DNA of 64,000 nt from Nonomuraea spiralis. Lineage in GTDB: Bacteria; Actinomycetota; Actinomycetes; Streptosporangiales; Streptosporangiaceae. Location of the stretch: assembly GCF_014648435.1 (NCBI RefSeq), contig NZ_BMRC01000003.1, positions 186,001 through 250,000 of the forward strand. The letters run 5' to 3'. This document shows, piece by piece, positions 27,630 to 36,037 of this stretch. The notes under the pieces are model-generated. The model was not told the DNA's origin. It ran no database searches and saw nothing but the letters and a program-made list of their open reading frames with translations. Within the stretch, counting starts at the first letter, position 1; the number at the start of each line of letters is the position of its first letter. Made by a program: the position numbers and the translations under genes.

Positions 27630-29219
27630 GTGAACAAGCCCGTCGTTCTGGTCGCAGAGGAGCTGTCCGAGGCCGGCCTCGCCGTGCTCGGCGCCGATTT
27701 CGAGGTCCGCCACACCGACGGAGCGGACCGTTCCCAGCTTCTGCCCGCCCTCGCCGACGTGGACGCCCTGATCGTGCGCTCCGCCACGCAGGTCGACGCC
27801 GAGGCCATCGCCGCCGCGCCGAAGCTGCGCGTGGTCGCCCGCGCGGGCGTCGGTCTCGACAACGTCGACGTCGAGGCCGCCACCAAGGCCGGCGTCATGG
27901 TCGTCAACGCGCCGACCTCCAACATCACCAGCGCCGCCGAGCAGACCATCGCGCTCATCCTGGCCAGCGCCCGCAACACGGCCCAGGCCCACGCCGCGCT
28001 GAAGAACGGCGAGTGGAAGCGTTCCAAGTACACCGGCGTCGAGCTGGACGAGAAGGTCGTCGGCATCCTCGGCCTCGGCAAGATCGGCCAGCTCGTGGCC
28101 CAGCGGCTCCAGCCGTTCGGCGTCGAGCTGATCGCCTACGACCCCTACCTGCCGCCGGCCCGCGCCGCGCAGATGGGCGTCAAGCTGCTCAGCCTCGAAG
28201 AGGTGCTCAAGCAGGCCGACTTCATCACCGTGCACCTGCCGAAGTCGAAGGAGACCCTGGGGCTCATCGGCGACAAGGAGCTGCACGAGGTCAAGCCGTC
28301 CGTGCGCATCGTCAACGTGGCCCGCGGCGGCATCGTGGACGAGGCCGCGCTCTACTCGGCGATCAAGGAGGGCCGGGTCGCGGGCGCCGGCCTCGACGTG
28401 TTCGCCAAGGAGCCGTGCACCGACAGCCCCCTGTTCGAGCTGGACCAGGTCGTCGCCACGCCGCACCTCGGCGCCTCCACGCACGAGGCCCAGGAGAAGG
28501 CCGGCACCCAGGTCGCGCGGAGCGTGAAGCTGGCGCTGGCGGGCGAGTTCGTGCCCGACGCGGTCAACGTCCAGGGCGGCGCGGTGGCCGAGGACGTCAA
28601 GCCGGGCCTGCCGCTGGCCGAGAAGCTGGGCCGGGTCTTCACCGCCCTCGCGGGCGAGGTCGCCACCAAGCTCGACGTCGAGGTGCGCGGCGAGATCGCC
28701 TCCCAGGACGTACGGGTGATCGAGCTGGCCGCGCTCAAGGGCGTGTTCGCCGACGTGATCGAGGAGCAGGTCACGTACGTCAACGCGCCGCTGCTGGCCA
28801 AGGAGCGGGGCATCAACGTGGAGCTGGTGACCAGCTCCGAGAGCCCCGACTGGCGCAACGTGGTGACCCTGCGCGGCGTGCTCGCCGACGGCCGGCACGT
28901 CTCGGTCTCCGGCACGCTGTCCGGCCCCCGGCAGATCACGAAGATCGTCGAGGTCAACGGCTACGAGATGGAGATCGAGCCGACGGCCCACCTGTCGTTC
29001 TTCACCTACACCGACCGTCCCGGCATCGTGGGCGTGGTCGGCCGGCTGCTCGGCGAGGCCGGCGTGAACATCGCCTCGATGCAGGTGGCCCGTGACGTCA
29101 AGGGCGGCAAGGCGCTGATCGCGCTGACCGTCGACTCGGCCATCCCGGCCGCCATGATCGACCAGATCGCCGCCGAGATCGGCGCCGAGAGCGGCCGCTC
29201 GGTCGACCTGGAGGACTGA
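27630..29219 (+). CDS. serA: D-3-phosphoglycerate dehydrogenase
   Basis: First enzyme of serine synthesis, oxidising 3-phosphoglycerate to 3-phosphohydroxypyruvate. The 529-residue product is the long (type I) form: catalytic/NAD domains (ARAGVGLDNVD, GILGLGKIGQLVAQRL, NVARGGIVDEAAL with Arg, DVFAKEP with Glu, TPHLGAST with His), an intervening ASB domain (about 320-450) and a C-terminal ACT domain (LSFFTYTDRPGIVGVVGRLLGEAGVNIASMQ) that usually mediates serine inhibition. The start is GTG 27630 with TAAGGA nine bases before it. Confidence 0.97.
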   Translation: MNKPVVLVAEELSEAGLAVLGADFEVRHTDGADRSQLLPALADVDALIVRSATQVDAEAIAAAPKLRVVARAGVGLDNVDVEAATKAGVMVVNAPTSNITSAAEQTIALILASARNTAQAHAALKNGEWKRSKYTGVELDEKVVGILGLGKIGQLVAQRLQPFGVELIAYDPYLPPARAAQMGVKLLSLEEVLKQADFITVHLPKSKETLGLIGDKELHEVKPSVRIVNVARGGIVDEAALYSAIKEGRVAGAGLDVFAKEPCTDSPLFELDQVVATPHLGASTHEAQEKAGTQVARSVKLALAGEFVPDAVNVQGGAVAEDVKPGLPLAEKLGRVFTALAGEVATKLDVEVRGEIASQDVRVIELAALKGVFADVIEEQVTYVNAPLLAKERGINVELVTSSESPDWRNVVTLRGVLADGRHVSVSGTLSGPRQITKIVEVNGYEMEIEPTAHLSFFTYTDRPGIVGVVGRLLGEAGVNIASMQVARDVKGGKALIALTVDSAIPAAMIDQIAAEIGAESGRSVDLED

Positions 29220-29251
29220 CCCGAGAAGTTCGGGCCCCGGATCCCGGGGTA

Positions 29252-29287
29252 GGCCGTCACCTGGACCGTTCCGGGTGGCGGCCTTTT
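29252..29287 (+). terminator. serA rho-independent terminator
   Basis: GGCCGTCACC pairs with GGTGGCGGCC (one mismatch) around a 12-base loop, then TTTT, starting 32 bases after the stop codon. Confidence 0.8.
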
Positions 29288-29289
29288 CT

Positions 29290-29328
29290 TGTCTCAGCAT
29301 CCGAGATGGCAGGACATCCAACGAGACA
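29290..29328. promoter_or_regulatory. TGTCTC...GAGACA inverted repeat
   Basis: TGTCTC (29290-29295) and GAGACA (29323-29328) are inverted repeats upstream of a possible promoter at 29351. The same word occurs before serA and ilvE, so it may be a regulator site; alone it would be weak evidence. Confidence 0.35.
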
Positions 29329-29350
29329 GTGAAACCACTGCCAGGTACTG

Positions 29351-29562
29351 TTGACGGAAATGCGCCAGGTTCTCGTACTCATTACCTGCCGCGGCGGGGC
29401 CTGTTAGGGCAGGCCGACGACCCGCCGCGGTGAGTGGCGTCTGTCGGCCGATCAGTCCCTTCCCCTCGTCCGGTCCGTGACCCGGGCCCACGAGAGCAGG
29501 CCCGGTCGGATTCGCGACCGGGGTCCGACGCCCCCTTGCTGGATACGCGCCCGCGAAACGAG
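29351..29562 (+). promoter_or_regulatory. Promoter and structured leader of the 42-codon ORF
   Basis: TTGACG (29351-29356) and TACTCA (29376-29381) make a possible promoter. Its RNA would begin with CCGCGGCGGG (29389-29398) paired to CCCGCCGCGG (29421-29430), enclosing an inner GCCTG/CAGGC stem. More stems follow (CCGGGCC with GGCCCGG; GGTCG with CGACC near 29500-29520). I cannot match it to a known riboswitch class. The region between serA and the next ORF is otherwise empty. Confidence 0.4.
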
Positions 29563-29691
29563 ATGAGTGACATGTACGACATGTACGCCTGGAACCGTAC
29601 CGAAGAGCAGGAGAACGAGGCCGCCGAGGCCCTGCAGACCGCCCTGGACCGCAGGGACAACGGCGGCGCCCCCCAGAACTCGGCCCGGTAG
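29563..29691 (+). CDS. Small 42-residue ORF, unknown function
   Basis: ORF MSDMYDMYAWNRTEEQEN... ending in QNSAR, 42 residues, hydrophilic and strongly acidic in the middle, with no signal or membrane segment. The in-frame extension back to 29434 reads like low-complexity shadow sequence, so ATG 29563 is the better start (ATG 29572 is also possible). The ribosome site is weak (ACGAG). It is preceded by the structured leader and followed seven bases later by the convergent kinase gene end. A real small protein is plausible but unproven. Confidence 0.45.
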   Translation: MSDMYDMYAWNRTEEQENEAAEALQTALDRRDNGGAPQNSAR

Positions 29692-29697
29692 CGCCGC

Positions 29698-30558
29698 TCA
29701 GGCCCGCGCCGCGGCGTGGGCCAGAGCCAGCGCGCCGAGCAGCGGCGCGTCGTCCGTGAACCGGCCGGGCCGGATCTCCGGCGGGAACGGCACGGCGCGC
29801 CGCACCTCATCGGCCAGCCTGGGCACGATCAGCCCGGCCGCGCCCATCATGCCGCCGCCCACGACCAGCCGCTCGGGGTCGAGCGTGACGCACAGGTTCG
29901 CCACCGTCATGGTCAGCACCCGCAGCGTCTCCTCCACCAGCTCCGCCAGCGGCCCGGTACGCGCGGCCAGCACCTCCTCCGCCGTGGTGGCGCGGCCGAG
30001 CAGCGCGCCGCCCCTGGCCGCCAGCCCCGCGCCGGAGACCAGCTCCTCCAGCGGCACCCGCCCGTCGGCGAAGGCCGCCTGGCCAGGCGTGACCTGGAGG
30101 TAGCCGATCTCGCCCGCCGCGCCGTGCGCGCCGGGCACCACCCGGCCGCCGACCACCAGGGCCGCGGCCAGACCGGTGCCGAGGTTGAGATAGACACCCG
30201 TGGAGACGCCGCGCAGCGCGCCCCAGCGCAGCTCGGCCGCCGCCGCCGCGTTCACGTCGTTGTCGATGGCCACCGGCGTGGCGCCGAACTCCTCCCGCAG
30301 CAGCCGGGGCAGCTCCAGCCCCTCCCAGCCGGGGACGTTCGGGGCCAGCCGCACCACGCCGTCCCTGATCACCCCGCAGGTCGAGAAGCCGACCGCGGCC
30401 GGCCGCCCGTCCAGGGAGCGGGCGGCGGCCAGCGCGCGGACGAGCGTGTCCGGCCCGGTCTCCAGCCGGGCCCGCCCGGCGACCACGGGCCCGTCGGAGC
30501 CCGACACCCCGATCGCGACCTTGGTGCCGCCGACGTCGATGCCGAGGACCCGGCTCAC
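29698..30558 (-). CDS. ROK family sugar kinase
   Basis: 286-residue ROK kinase (glucokinase/fructokinase group). The ATP-binding start LGIDVGGTKVAIGV is intact, the catalytic Asp is in AIDNDVNAAAAAELRWGA, and the third phosphate-contact motif is NLGTGLAAALVVGGRVVPGAHGAAGEIGY. The usual zinc motif CxCGxxGCxE is missing, and the sequence runs GEIGYLQVTPGQ instead. It is the last gene of the sugar ABC operon (GTGA overlap with the permease), so it probably phosphorylates the imported sugar. Confidence 0.9.
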   Translation of the reverse strand: MSRVLGIDVGGTKVAIGVSGSDGPVVAGRARLETGPDTLVRALAAARSLDGRPAAVGFSTCGVIRDGVVRLAPNVPGWEGLELPRLLREEFGATPVAIDNDVNAAAAAELRWGALRGVSTGVYLNLGTGLAAALVVGGRVVPGAHGAAGEIGYLQVTPGQAAFADGRVPLEELVSGAGLAARGGALLGRATTAEEVLAARTGPLAELVEETLRVLTMTVANLCVTLDPERLVVGGGMMGAAGLIVPRLADEVRRAVPFPPEIRPGRFTDDAPLLGALALAHAAARA

Positions 30559-31718
30559 CGCGCGGCGCCCCTGCGGGCCAGCGAGTCGATCGCCACCGCC
30601 AGGGCCAGTACGGCGGCCGTCACCATGAACCGGACCGAGGAGTCCACGCTCAGCAGGAACATGCCGTTGGTGATCGACTGGATGACCAGCACGCCGAGCA
30701 GCGCGGCGTAGGCGCGTCCCCGGCCGCCGAACAGCGAGGTGCCGCCGATGACCGCCGTGGCGATGGCCATGAGCAGGATGTCGCTCCCGCCCGAACCCTG
30801 GTTGACCGCCGACAGCCGGCTCGCCGCCAGTACGCCGCCGGCCGCCGCCAGCGTGGAGGCCAGCACGAACGCGAGGATCCTGATCCTGGTCACGTTGATG
30901 CCCGCGCGCCGGGCGGCCTCGGCGTTGCCGCCGACGGCGTACAGGTGGCGGCCGAAGGTCGTGTGCCGCAACATCAGGTCGAGCAGCACCACCAGCGCGC
31001 CGAAGAGCACCAGCAGCAGCGGCACGCCCCGGTCGGCCGACATGACCGCCACCGCCGCGCCCAGCACGACCGCCAGCCCGCCCGACAGAACGGGGGCCTG
31101 CCACGCCGGCGCCACGGGCAGCCCGGCGGCCAGCCGCGCCCTCCTGGCCAGTACGGAGATCGCGGCGTACGCGCCGGCCAGCGCGAGCACCAGGGCCCAG
31201 GAGAGCCGGCCCGGCAGCCACGTGTCGCTCAGCCCGGAGATGAACCCGTTGAACGGCAGGTTGATCGTCCCGCCCTGGCGCAGCAGGTAGAGCAGCAGCC
31301 CGAGCCAGCCCATCAGCCCGGCCAGCGTGACCACGAACGACGGCATCCGCAGCTTGGTCAGCATGAGCCCGTGCAGCAGGCCGATCGCCGCGCCCGCCGC
31401 CAGCGCCAGCAGGATCGCGAGCAGGGCGTTCCAGCCCTGTTTGACGTGGGCGATCGTCATGACCGTGGCGCACAGGCCGCTGACCGAGCCGGCCGACAGG
31501 TCGATCTCGCCGAGCAGCAGCACCATGATGACGCCGAGCGCGATCGTGCCGGTGGCGGCCATCTGGAGGGCGAGGTTGGTGAGGTTCTCGGGCGACAGGA
31601 ACCGGTCGTTGAGCGTGCTGAACACGATCGTGATCGCCACCAGGCCGCCGACCACCGGCCAGGCGCCGACCTCGCCCTGCCGCAGCCGTCCCGTCAGCAC
31701 GATGGGCATCGCCGTCAT
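30555..31718 (-). CDS. Sugar ABC transporter permease (CUT2)
   Basis: Inner-membrane channel of a CUT2 (ribose/xylose/galactose/fructose) importer, 387 residues with about ten hydrophobic segments. Conserved CUT2 sequence is seen: NLTNLALQMAATGTIALGVIMVLLLGEIDLSAGSVSGL and GGNAEAARRAGINVTRIR in the cytoplasmic loop, and TAVIGGTSLFGGRGR. It overlaps the ATPase gene by ATGA and the kinase gene by GTGA. Probably acts as a homodimer with the ATPase below. Confidence 0.93.
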   Translation of the reverse strand: MTAMPIVLTGRLRQGEVGAWPVVGGLVAITIVFSTLNDRFLSPENLTNLALQMAATGTIALGVIMVLLLGEIDLSAGSVSGLCATVMTIAHVKQGWNALLAILLALAAGAAIGLLHGLMLTKLRMPSFVVTLAGLMGWLGLLLYLLRQGGTINLPFNGFISGLSDTWLPGRLSWALVLALAGAYAAISVLARRARLAAGLPVAPAWQAPVLSGGLAVVLGAAVAVMSADRGVPLLLVLFGALVVLLDLMLRHTTFGRHLYAVGGNAEAARRAGINVTRIRILAFVLASTLAAAGGVLAASRLSAVNQGSGGSDILLMAIATAVIGGTSLFGGRGRAYAALLGVLVIQSITNGMFLLSVDSSVRFMVTAAVLALAVAIDSLARRGAAR

Positions 31719-32434
31719 TCGCCCGCTCCTGTGATCGCGGCCACGATCTCCTCGCGGGAGGCGTCGGCCGTACGGAACTCACCGGCGTTGCGCCCGAGGC
31801 GCAGCACCACCACCCGGTCGCTCACCTCGCGCACGTCGGCGAGGTTGTGCGAGATGACCAGCACCGCGAGGCCGCGCTCGCGCAGCCGCCGGATCAGCGC
31901 GAGCACCTGCGCGGTCTGCTCCACGCCGAGCGCGGCGGTCGGCTCGTCCAGGATGACCAGCCGCGGCTCGCCGAGCAGTGCCCGCGCGATGGCCACGGAC
32001 TGCCGCTGGCCGCCCGACAACATCGACACCGGCACCCTGATGTCGCCGATGCGCACGTCGAGCTGGGCCAGCAGGTCGCGGGTCGCGCGTTCCATGCTCA
32101 GGTGGCGCAGCACCGACCAGCGGCGGCGTTCGGCGCCGAGGAACAGGTTGGCCACGACGTCGAGGTTCTCGCACAGCGCGAGATCCTGGTAGACGGTCGA
32201 GATGCCGAGCGCCTGCGCGTCGTGCGGGGTGGCGACGCGCACCGGCGCGCCGTCCACCGTGATCCGGCCCTCGTCCGGTACGAGCGCGCCGGAGATGGTC
32301 TTGACCAGCGTCGACTTGCCCGCGCCGTTGTCGCCCATGAGCGCCACGACCTCGCCGGGACGCAGGTCGAGTCCCACGCCGTCGAGGGCCCGTACCGCTC
32401 CGTACCGTTTGGAGATCCCCGTCGCCGCGATCAT
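31715..32434 (-). CDS. Sugar ABC transporter ATP-binding protein (single-domain, FrcA-like)
   Basis: 239-residue ATPase with Walker A GDNGAGKST, Q-loop STVYQDLALCENLDV, signature LSGGQRQSVAIARAL, Walker B LVILDEPTAALG, and H-loop VISHN. Most CUT2 importers use a double ATPase of about 500 residues; here only one ATPase half is present, as in fructose-type FrcA systems, so it should dimerise. It abuts the binding-protein gene with no gap. Confidence 0.93.
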   Translation of the reverse strand: MIAATGISKRYGAVRALDGVGLDLRPGEVVALMGDNGAGKSTLVKTISGALVPDEGRITVDGAPVRVATPHDAQALGISTVYQDLALCENLDVVANLFLGAERRRWSVLRHLSMERATRDLLAQLDVRIGDIRVPVSMLSGGQRQSVAIARALLGEPRLVILDEPTAALGVEQTAQVLALIRRLRERGLAVLVISHNLADVREVSDRVVVLRLGRNAGEFRTADASREEIVAAITGAGE

Positions 32435-33529
32435 CTACTCGATGCCCGCCTTCGTGCAGGCGGCCTTGACCTCGGCCGTACAGATCTGGTCGGCCTGGTA
32501 GAAACCGTCCTTCACGATGGTGTCCTTGATCTTGTCGGCGGTGACCGCGATGGGGTCGAGGAGGAAGGCCGGGATGTCGGCGGTGCCGTTGTTCACCTTG
32601 GAGGTGGCGGCGGGCTGCTCGCCCTTGGTCAGGGCGACGGCCAGCTCGGCGGCCTTCTCCGCCTCCCTCCTGATGTCCAGGTAGATGGTCATGTACTGCT
32701 CGCCCGTGAGGATGCGCTGCACGGCGGCCAGCTCGGCGTCCTGGCCGGTGATGGGCGGCAGTTCCTTGTAGCCCGCGCGTTTCATGGCCGCGATGGCGCC
32801 GCCCGCCATGCCGTCGTTGGCCGACAACACGCCCACGATGTTGTCCCGGCCGATGGCGGTGATCGCCTGCTCCATCTGCTGCTGCGCCTTGTCGGGGCTC
32901 CAGTCGGGGGTGTCGAACTCCCTGCCGACCTTGACCTTGCCGTCCAGGACGCTCTTGGCGCCCTTCTTGTAGTCGGCCGAGCTGGGGTCGGTGGGCGAGC
33001 CGTGGATCATCACGATCTGGCCCTTGTCCGTGGTGCCCTTGGTGTTCAGGGCGTCGAGCAGCGCCTGACCCTGCATCTCGCCCACCCGTACGTTGTTGAA
33101 CGAGACGTAGTAGGCGTAGTCGATGCCCGAGATCAGCCGGTCGTAGGCGACCACGGGGACCTTCTTCTGCCTGGCCTGGTTGACCAGGGGCGCGACCGCG
33201 TTGGCGTCCACGGCGTCGAGGACGAGCACGTCGGCGTCCTGGGTGAGGGCCGCTTCGACCTGTTGTTGCTGCTTGGCCGCGTCCTGTTCGGCGTTGCCGT
33301 AGATGACCTTGCAGCCGGGGCACAGCGCCTTGACCTTGGCCTCGAACAGGGGGCGGTCGAAGGCTTCGTACCGGGTGGTTTTCGATTCGGGGAGGAACAG
33401 GGCGATCGTCCCGCCCTGCCGCGCCGCGGTGGCCTGAGTGGTGGTGGTGGTCGTGCCGGTGGTGCCGGTTCCGCAGGCGGCGGCCAGCAGGACCGCCGCC
33501 GAGGGGATGAGTCGCCAAGCTCGGTGCAT
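32435..33529 (-). CDS. Sugar ABC transporter substrate-binding lipoprotein (XylF-like)
   Basis: Extracellular periplasmic-binding-type I protein of 364 residues. Signal MHRAWRLIPSAAVLLAAACG has lipobox AAAC followed by a Thr-rich tether. The fold motifs are those of the XylF/RbsB group: IALFLPESKTTRYEAFDRPLFEAKVKAL, DVLVLDAVDANAVAPLV, PVVAYDRLISG and YYVSFNNVRVGEMQG, close to xylose-binding XylF, so xylose or another aldose is a fair guess. First gene of the operon, divergent from the ROK repressor gene. Confidence 0.92.
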   Translation of the reverse strand: MHRAWRLIPSAAVLLAAACGTGTTGTTTTTTQATAARQGGTIALFLPESKTTRYEAFDRPLFEAKVKALCPGCKVIYGNAEQDAAKQQQQVEAALTQDADVLVLDAVDANAVAPLVNQARQKKVPVVAYDRLISGIDYAYYVSFNNVRVGEMQGQALLDALNTKGTTDKGQIVMIHGSPTDPSSADYKKGAKSVLDGKVKVGREFDTPDWSPDKAQQQMEQAITAIGRDNIVGVLSANDGMAGGAIAAMKRAGYKELPPITGQDAELAAVQRILTGEQYMTIYLDIRREAEKAAELAVALTKGEQPAATSKVNNGTADIPAFLLDPIAVTADKIKDTIVKDGFYQADQICTAEVKAACTKAGIE

Positions 33530-33575
33530 CGCACTTCGTCCTCTCAGAAGATGCCCGCCCCCGCTTGGTAAGAAA

Positions 33576-33589
33576 GGTAGTTTACTATC
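33576..33589. promoter_or_regulatory. Probable ROK repressor operator
   Basis: GGTAGTTTACTATC is nearly palindromic, with half-sites TAGT (33578-33581) and ACTA (33584-33587) around TT, in the AT-rich gap between the binding-protein gene and the divergent ROK gene. The AT richness is unusual here and the position fits a repressor acting on the divergent sugar operon. Confidence 0.5.
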
Positions 33590-33629
33590 AGGCGAGTTGG
33601 CTAGAGTGCACCTCGGAGGGAGGCCGGAC

Positions 33630-34814
33630 ATGCGACGCGACCTGGCCAATCCACGGCTGCTGCGGGTGCTCAACGAGCGCCGCCTGCTCGACCAGCTCCA
33701 CGAGCACGGTCCCGCCTCACGCGCCGACCTGGCCAAGAGCACCGGCCTGTCCAAGCCGACGGTCTCGGCCGCCCTGGCCGGGCTGGAGGAGGACGGCCTG
33801 GTCCACCTGGTCGGGGAAGTGTCCGGACGGCCCGGCCCGGTCTCCTCGCTCTACGACATGAACGCCGCCTCGACCCACGTCGCCGGGATCGACATCGGCC
33901 GCGACTGGATCAGGGTCGCCGTGGCCGATCTGCGCGGTGCGTTCGCCGGCCGTACCGACGGTCGCAACACGGCCAGGACCTCGACGGAGCTGGCCGACCT
34001 GGTCGGCGAGCTGGCCAGGGCGGCGGCCGCCGAGGCGGAGGTCGAGTGGCGCTCGATCACCTGCGCGGTCGTGGGCTCGCCCGGCGTGTACGACCCCGTA
34101 CGCGGCGGCCTCGACTTCGCCCCCAACCTGCCCGGCCCGCCCGGCCTGGCCGACCGGCTGCGCGCGGCACTCGGCGTCGACCTCGTCATCGAGAACGACA
34201 TCAACCTGGCCGCCGTCGGCGAGCACGCCCACGGGGCCGGTCGCGGAACGGCCAACTTCGCCCTGGTCTCCATCGGCACCGGCGTCGGCATGGGCATCGT
34301 GATCAACGGCGAGCTGTACGTCGGCGCGCGGGGCGCGGCCGGCGAGGTCTCCTACGTCCCGGCCACCGAGCAGCCGCCCGGCGCCGACCCCGTCGCCCAC
34401 GACGCCGACTCCTTCGCGCACGGCGCCACCGAGGCCGCGACGGCCGCGCCCGGCGTCGTACGCGCCGCCCGCGCGGCGGGCCTGGAGCTGGAGACGGCCA
34501 GGGAGGTCTTCGCCGCCGCCGCCGACGGGAACGAGACGGCCCGATCGGTGGTGGAGGCCGAAGGACGCCGCATCGGCGGCCTGCTGGTGGCCGTGGCCGC
34601 GGTGCTGGATCCGGAGGTGATCGTGCTGAGCGGGGGAGTCGGGCGCAACCTCGACCTGCTGGGCGCCTCGGTCGAGCGCCGCATCGCCGAGCTCGGCCCG
34701 CTGCGCCCGAAGGTGGTGGCCAGCCTGCTCGGCGACAGCGGCGTGCTGCTGGGGGCGGTCGCGCACGCCAAGTCCCGCGCGTGGGACCTCATCTTCGACG
34801 CCCGCAGAAGATGA
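33630..34814 (+). CDS. ROK family transcriptional regulator (XylR/NagC-like)
   Basis: 394 residues. N-terminal winged helix (about 1-70): NPRLLRVLNERRLLDQLHEHGPASRADLAKSTGLSKPTVSAAL. The rest is a ROK kinase-like sugar-binding domain: GIDIGRDWIRVAVAD (the GGT ATP motif is lost), ENDINLAAVGE, GTGVGMGIVINGELYVGARGAAGEV. The zinc motif CxCGxxGCxE is absent. It has a good ribosome site (GGAGGGAGG six bases upstream). It is divergent from the sugar ABC operon, so it likely represses it until the sugar binds. Confidence 0.92.
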   Translation: MRRDLANPRLLRVLNERRLLDQLHEHGPASRADLAKSTGLSKPTVSAALAGLEEDGLVHLVGEVSGRPGPVSSLYDMNAASTHVAGIDIGRDWIRVAVADLRGAFAGRTDGRNTARTSTELADLVGELARAAAAEAEVEWRSITCAVVGSPGVYDPVRGGLDFAPNLPGPPGLADRLRAALGVDLVIENDINLAAVGEHAHGAGRGTANFALVSIGTGVGMGIVINGELYVGARGAAGEVSYVPATEQPPGADPVAHDADSFAHGATEAATAAPGVVRAARAAGLELETAREVFAAAADGNETARSVVEAEGRRIGGLLVAVAAVLDPEVIVLSGGVGRNLDLLGASVERRIAELGPLRPKVVASLLGDSGVLLGAVAHAKSRAWDLIFDARRR

Positions 34815-34909
34815 CCCCGGCCGGGCCGGTCGCCGAGGCCCGCGGGAGTTGATCGCGGCCGGGCTCGTGGGCTCTGCGCGGAGGTGGGGTGCGCCTTTAC
34901 GATGAGGGG

Positions 34910-36037
34910 GTGCCCGGCCTCCTCCGTTCCGTGTGGCGTGAGCCGCGTCCCGCCGGCCCGCCGGCGCGGGTGTGGCGCGACTGGGCGCTCGTCGCGGTGC
35001 TCGTGCCGGCCGCGGTGATCGAGGGCCTGCTGCGGCCCGACCTCCGGTGGCCGGTGGTCTCGACGGCCGTGACCGTCGCGCTGGTGCCCACGCTGCTGTG
35101 GCGCAGGACCCGGCCGCTGCTCATGGTCATGCTCGTCTTCGGCGTCACCAGCCTGGCGCCGCTGCTGACGCGCGGCGAGCCGGTCGAGACGTACACGCTG
35201 GCGTTCGTGACGATCGTGCTCTACGCGCTGTTCCGGTGGGGATCGGGGCGCGAGGCCGTGATCGGGATGGCGGCCGGGCTCGTCGCGGTCCACCTGTCGC
35301 TGATCACCGGCCGCATCGCGCCCGGCGACGTCGTCCCGGCGCTCGGCGTCCTGTTCGCCGCCGTCGGGCTGGGCGGCGCCTTCCGGTACCGGGCCGGCGC
35401 GCGGCTGCGCGAGCTTGACCAGGTCAAACTTCTCGAACGCGAACAACTCGCCCGCGACCTGCACGACACCGTCGCCCACCACGTCTCGGCCATGGCCATC
35501 CGCGCCCAGGCCGGCCTGGCCACCGCCGCCTCCGAGCCGGGCGCCGCCACCGACGCCTTACGGGTGATCGAGGCCGAGGCGTCCCGCACCCTCGCCGAGA
35601 TGCGGGCCATGGTCCGCGTGCTGCGCAGGAACGAGCCGGCCGAGCTGACCCCGGGCCGTCACCTCGACGACCTGCGGCAACTCGCCGGGCGTCCGCGCGT
35701 CGGTCCGGCCGTCGAGGTGGAGATCGCCGGCGGGCTGGACGACCTGCCGCCGTCGTCCGGCGCCGCGCTCTACCGCATCGCGCAGGAGTCGATCACCAAC
35801 GCCCGGCGGCATGCCCGCCACGCCACCCACATCACCGTCCGCGTCACCGCCGACGACACCTCCGTACACCTGACCGTGAGCGACGACGGCGACCGAGCCA
35901 CCGGCGTCGCCGCCCCCGGCTACGGCCTCATCGGCATGATCGAACGCGCCGCCCTGCTCGGCGGCACCTGCGAGGCGGGCCCCAACCCCAACCGGGGCTG
36001 GACGGTCACCGCCGTCCTGCCCAGGGAGGCCGCGTGA
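34910..36037 (+). CDS. NarL-type sensor histidine kinase
   Basis: Product of 375 residues with five or six N-terminal membrane helices (about 20-155), a short linker, a HisKA_3 dimerisation helix whose phospho-His lies in LARDLHDTVAHHVSAM, and an HATPase domain with SITNARRHA and GYGLIGM. There is no periplasmic sensor domain, so it may sense the membrane. The GTG at 34910 is chosen because TACGAT (34897-34902) would be a -10 box seven bases before it (leaderless); GTG 34889 is in frame and only one base after GGAGGTGG. It overlaps the regulator by GTGA. Confidence 0.9.
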   Translation: MPGLLRSVWREPRPAGPPARVWRDWALVAVLVPAAVIEGLLRPDLRWPVVSTAVTVALVPTLLWRRTRPLLMVMLVFGVTSLAPLLTRGEPVETYTLAFVTIVLYALFRWGSGREAVIGMAAGLVAVHLSLITGRIAPGDVVPALGVLFAAVGLGGAFRYRAGARLRELDQVKLLEREQLARDLHDTVAHHVSAMAIRAQAGLATAASEPGAATDALRVIEAEASRTLAEMRAMVRVLRRNEPAELTPGRHLDDLRQLAGRPRVGPAVEVEIAGGLDDLPPSSGAALYRIAQESITNARRHARHATHITVRVTADDTSVHLTVSDDGDRATGVAAPGYGLIGMIERAALLGGTCEAGPNPNRGWTVTAVLPREAA

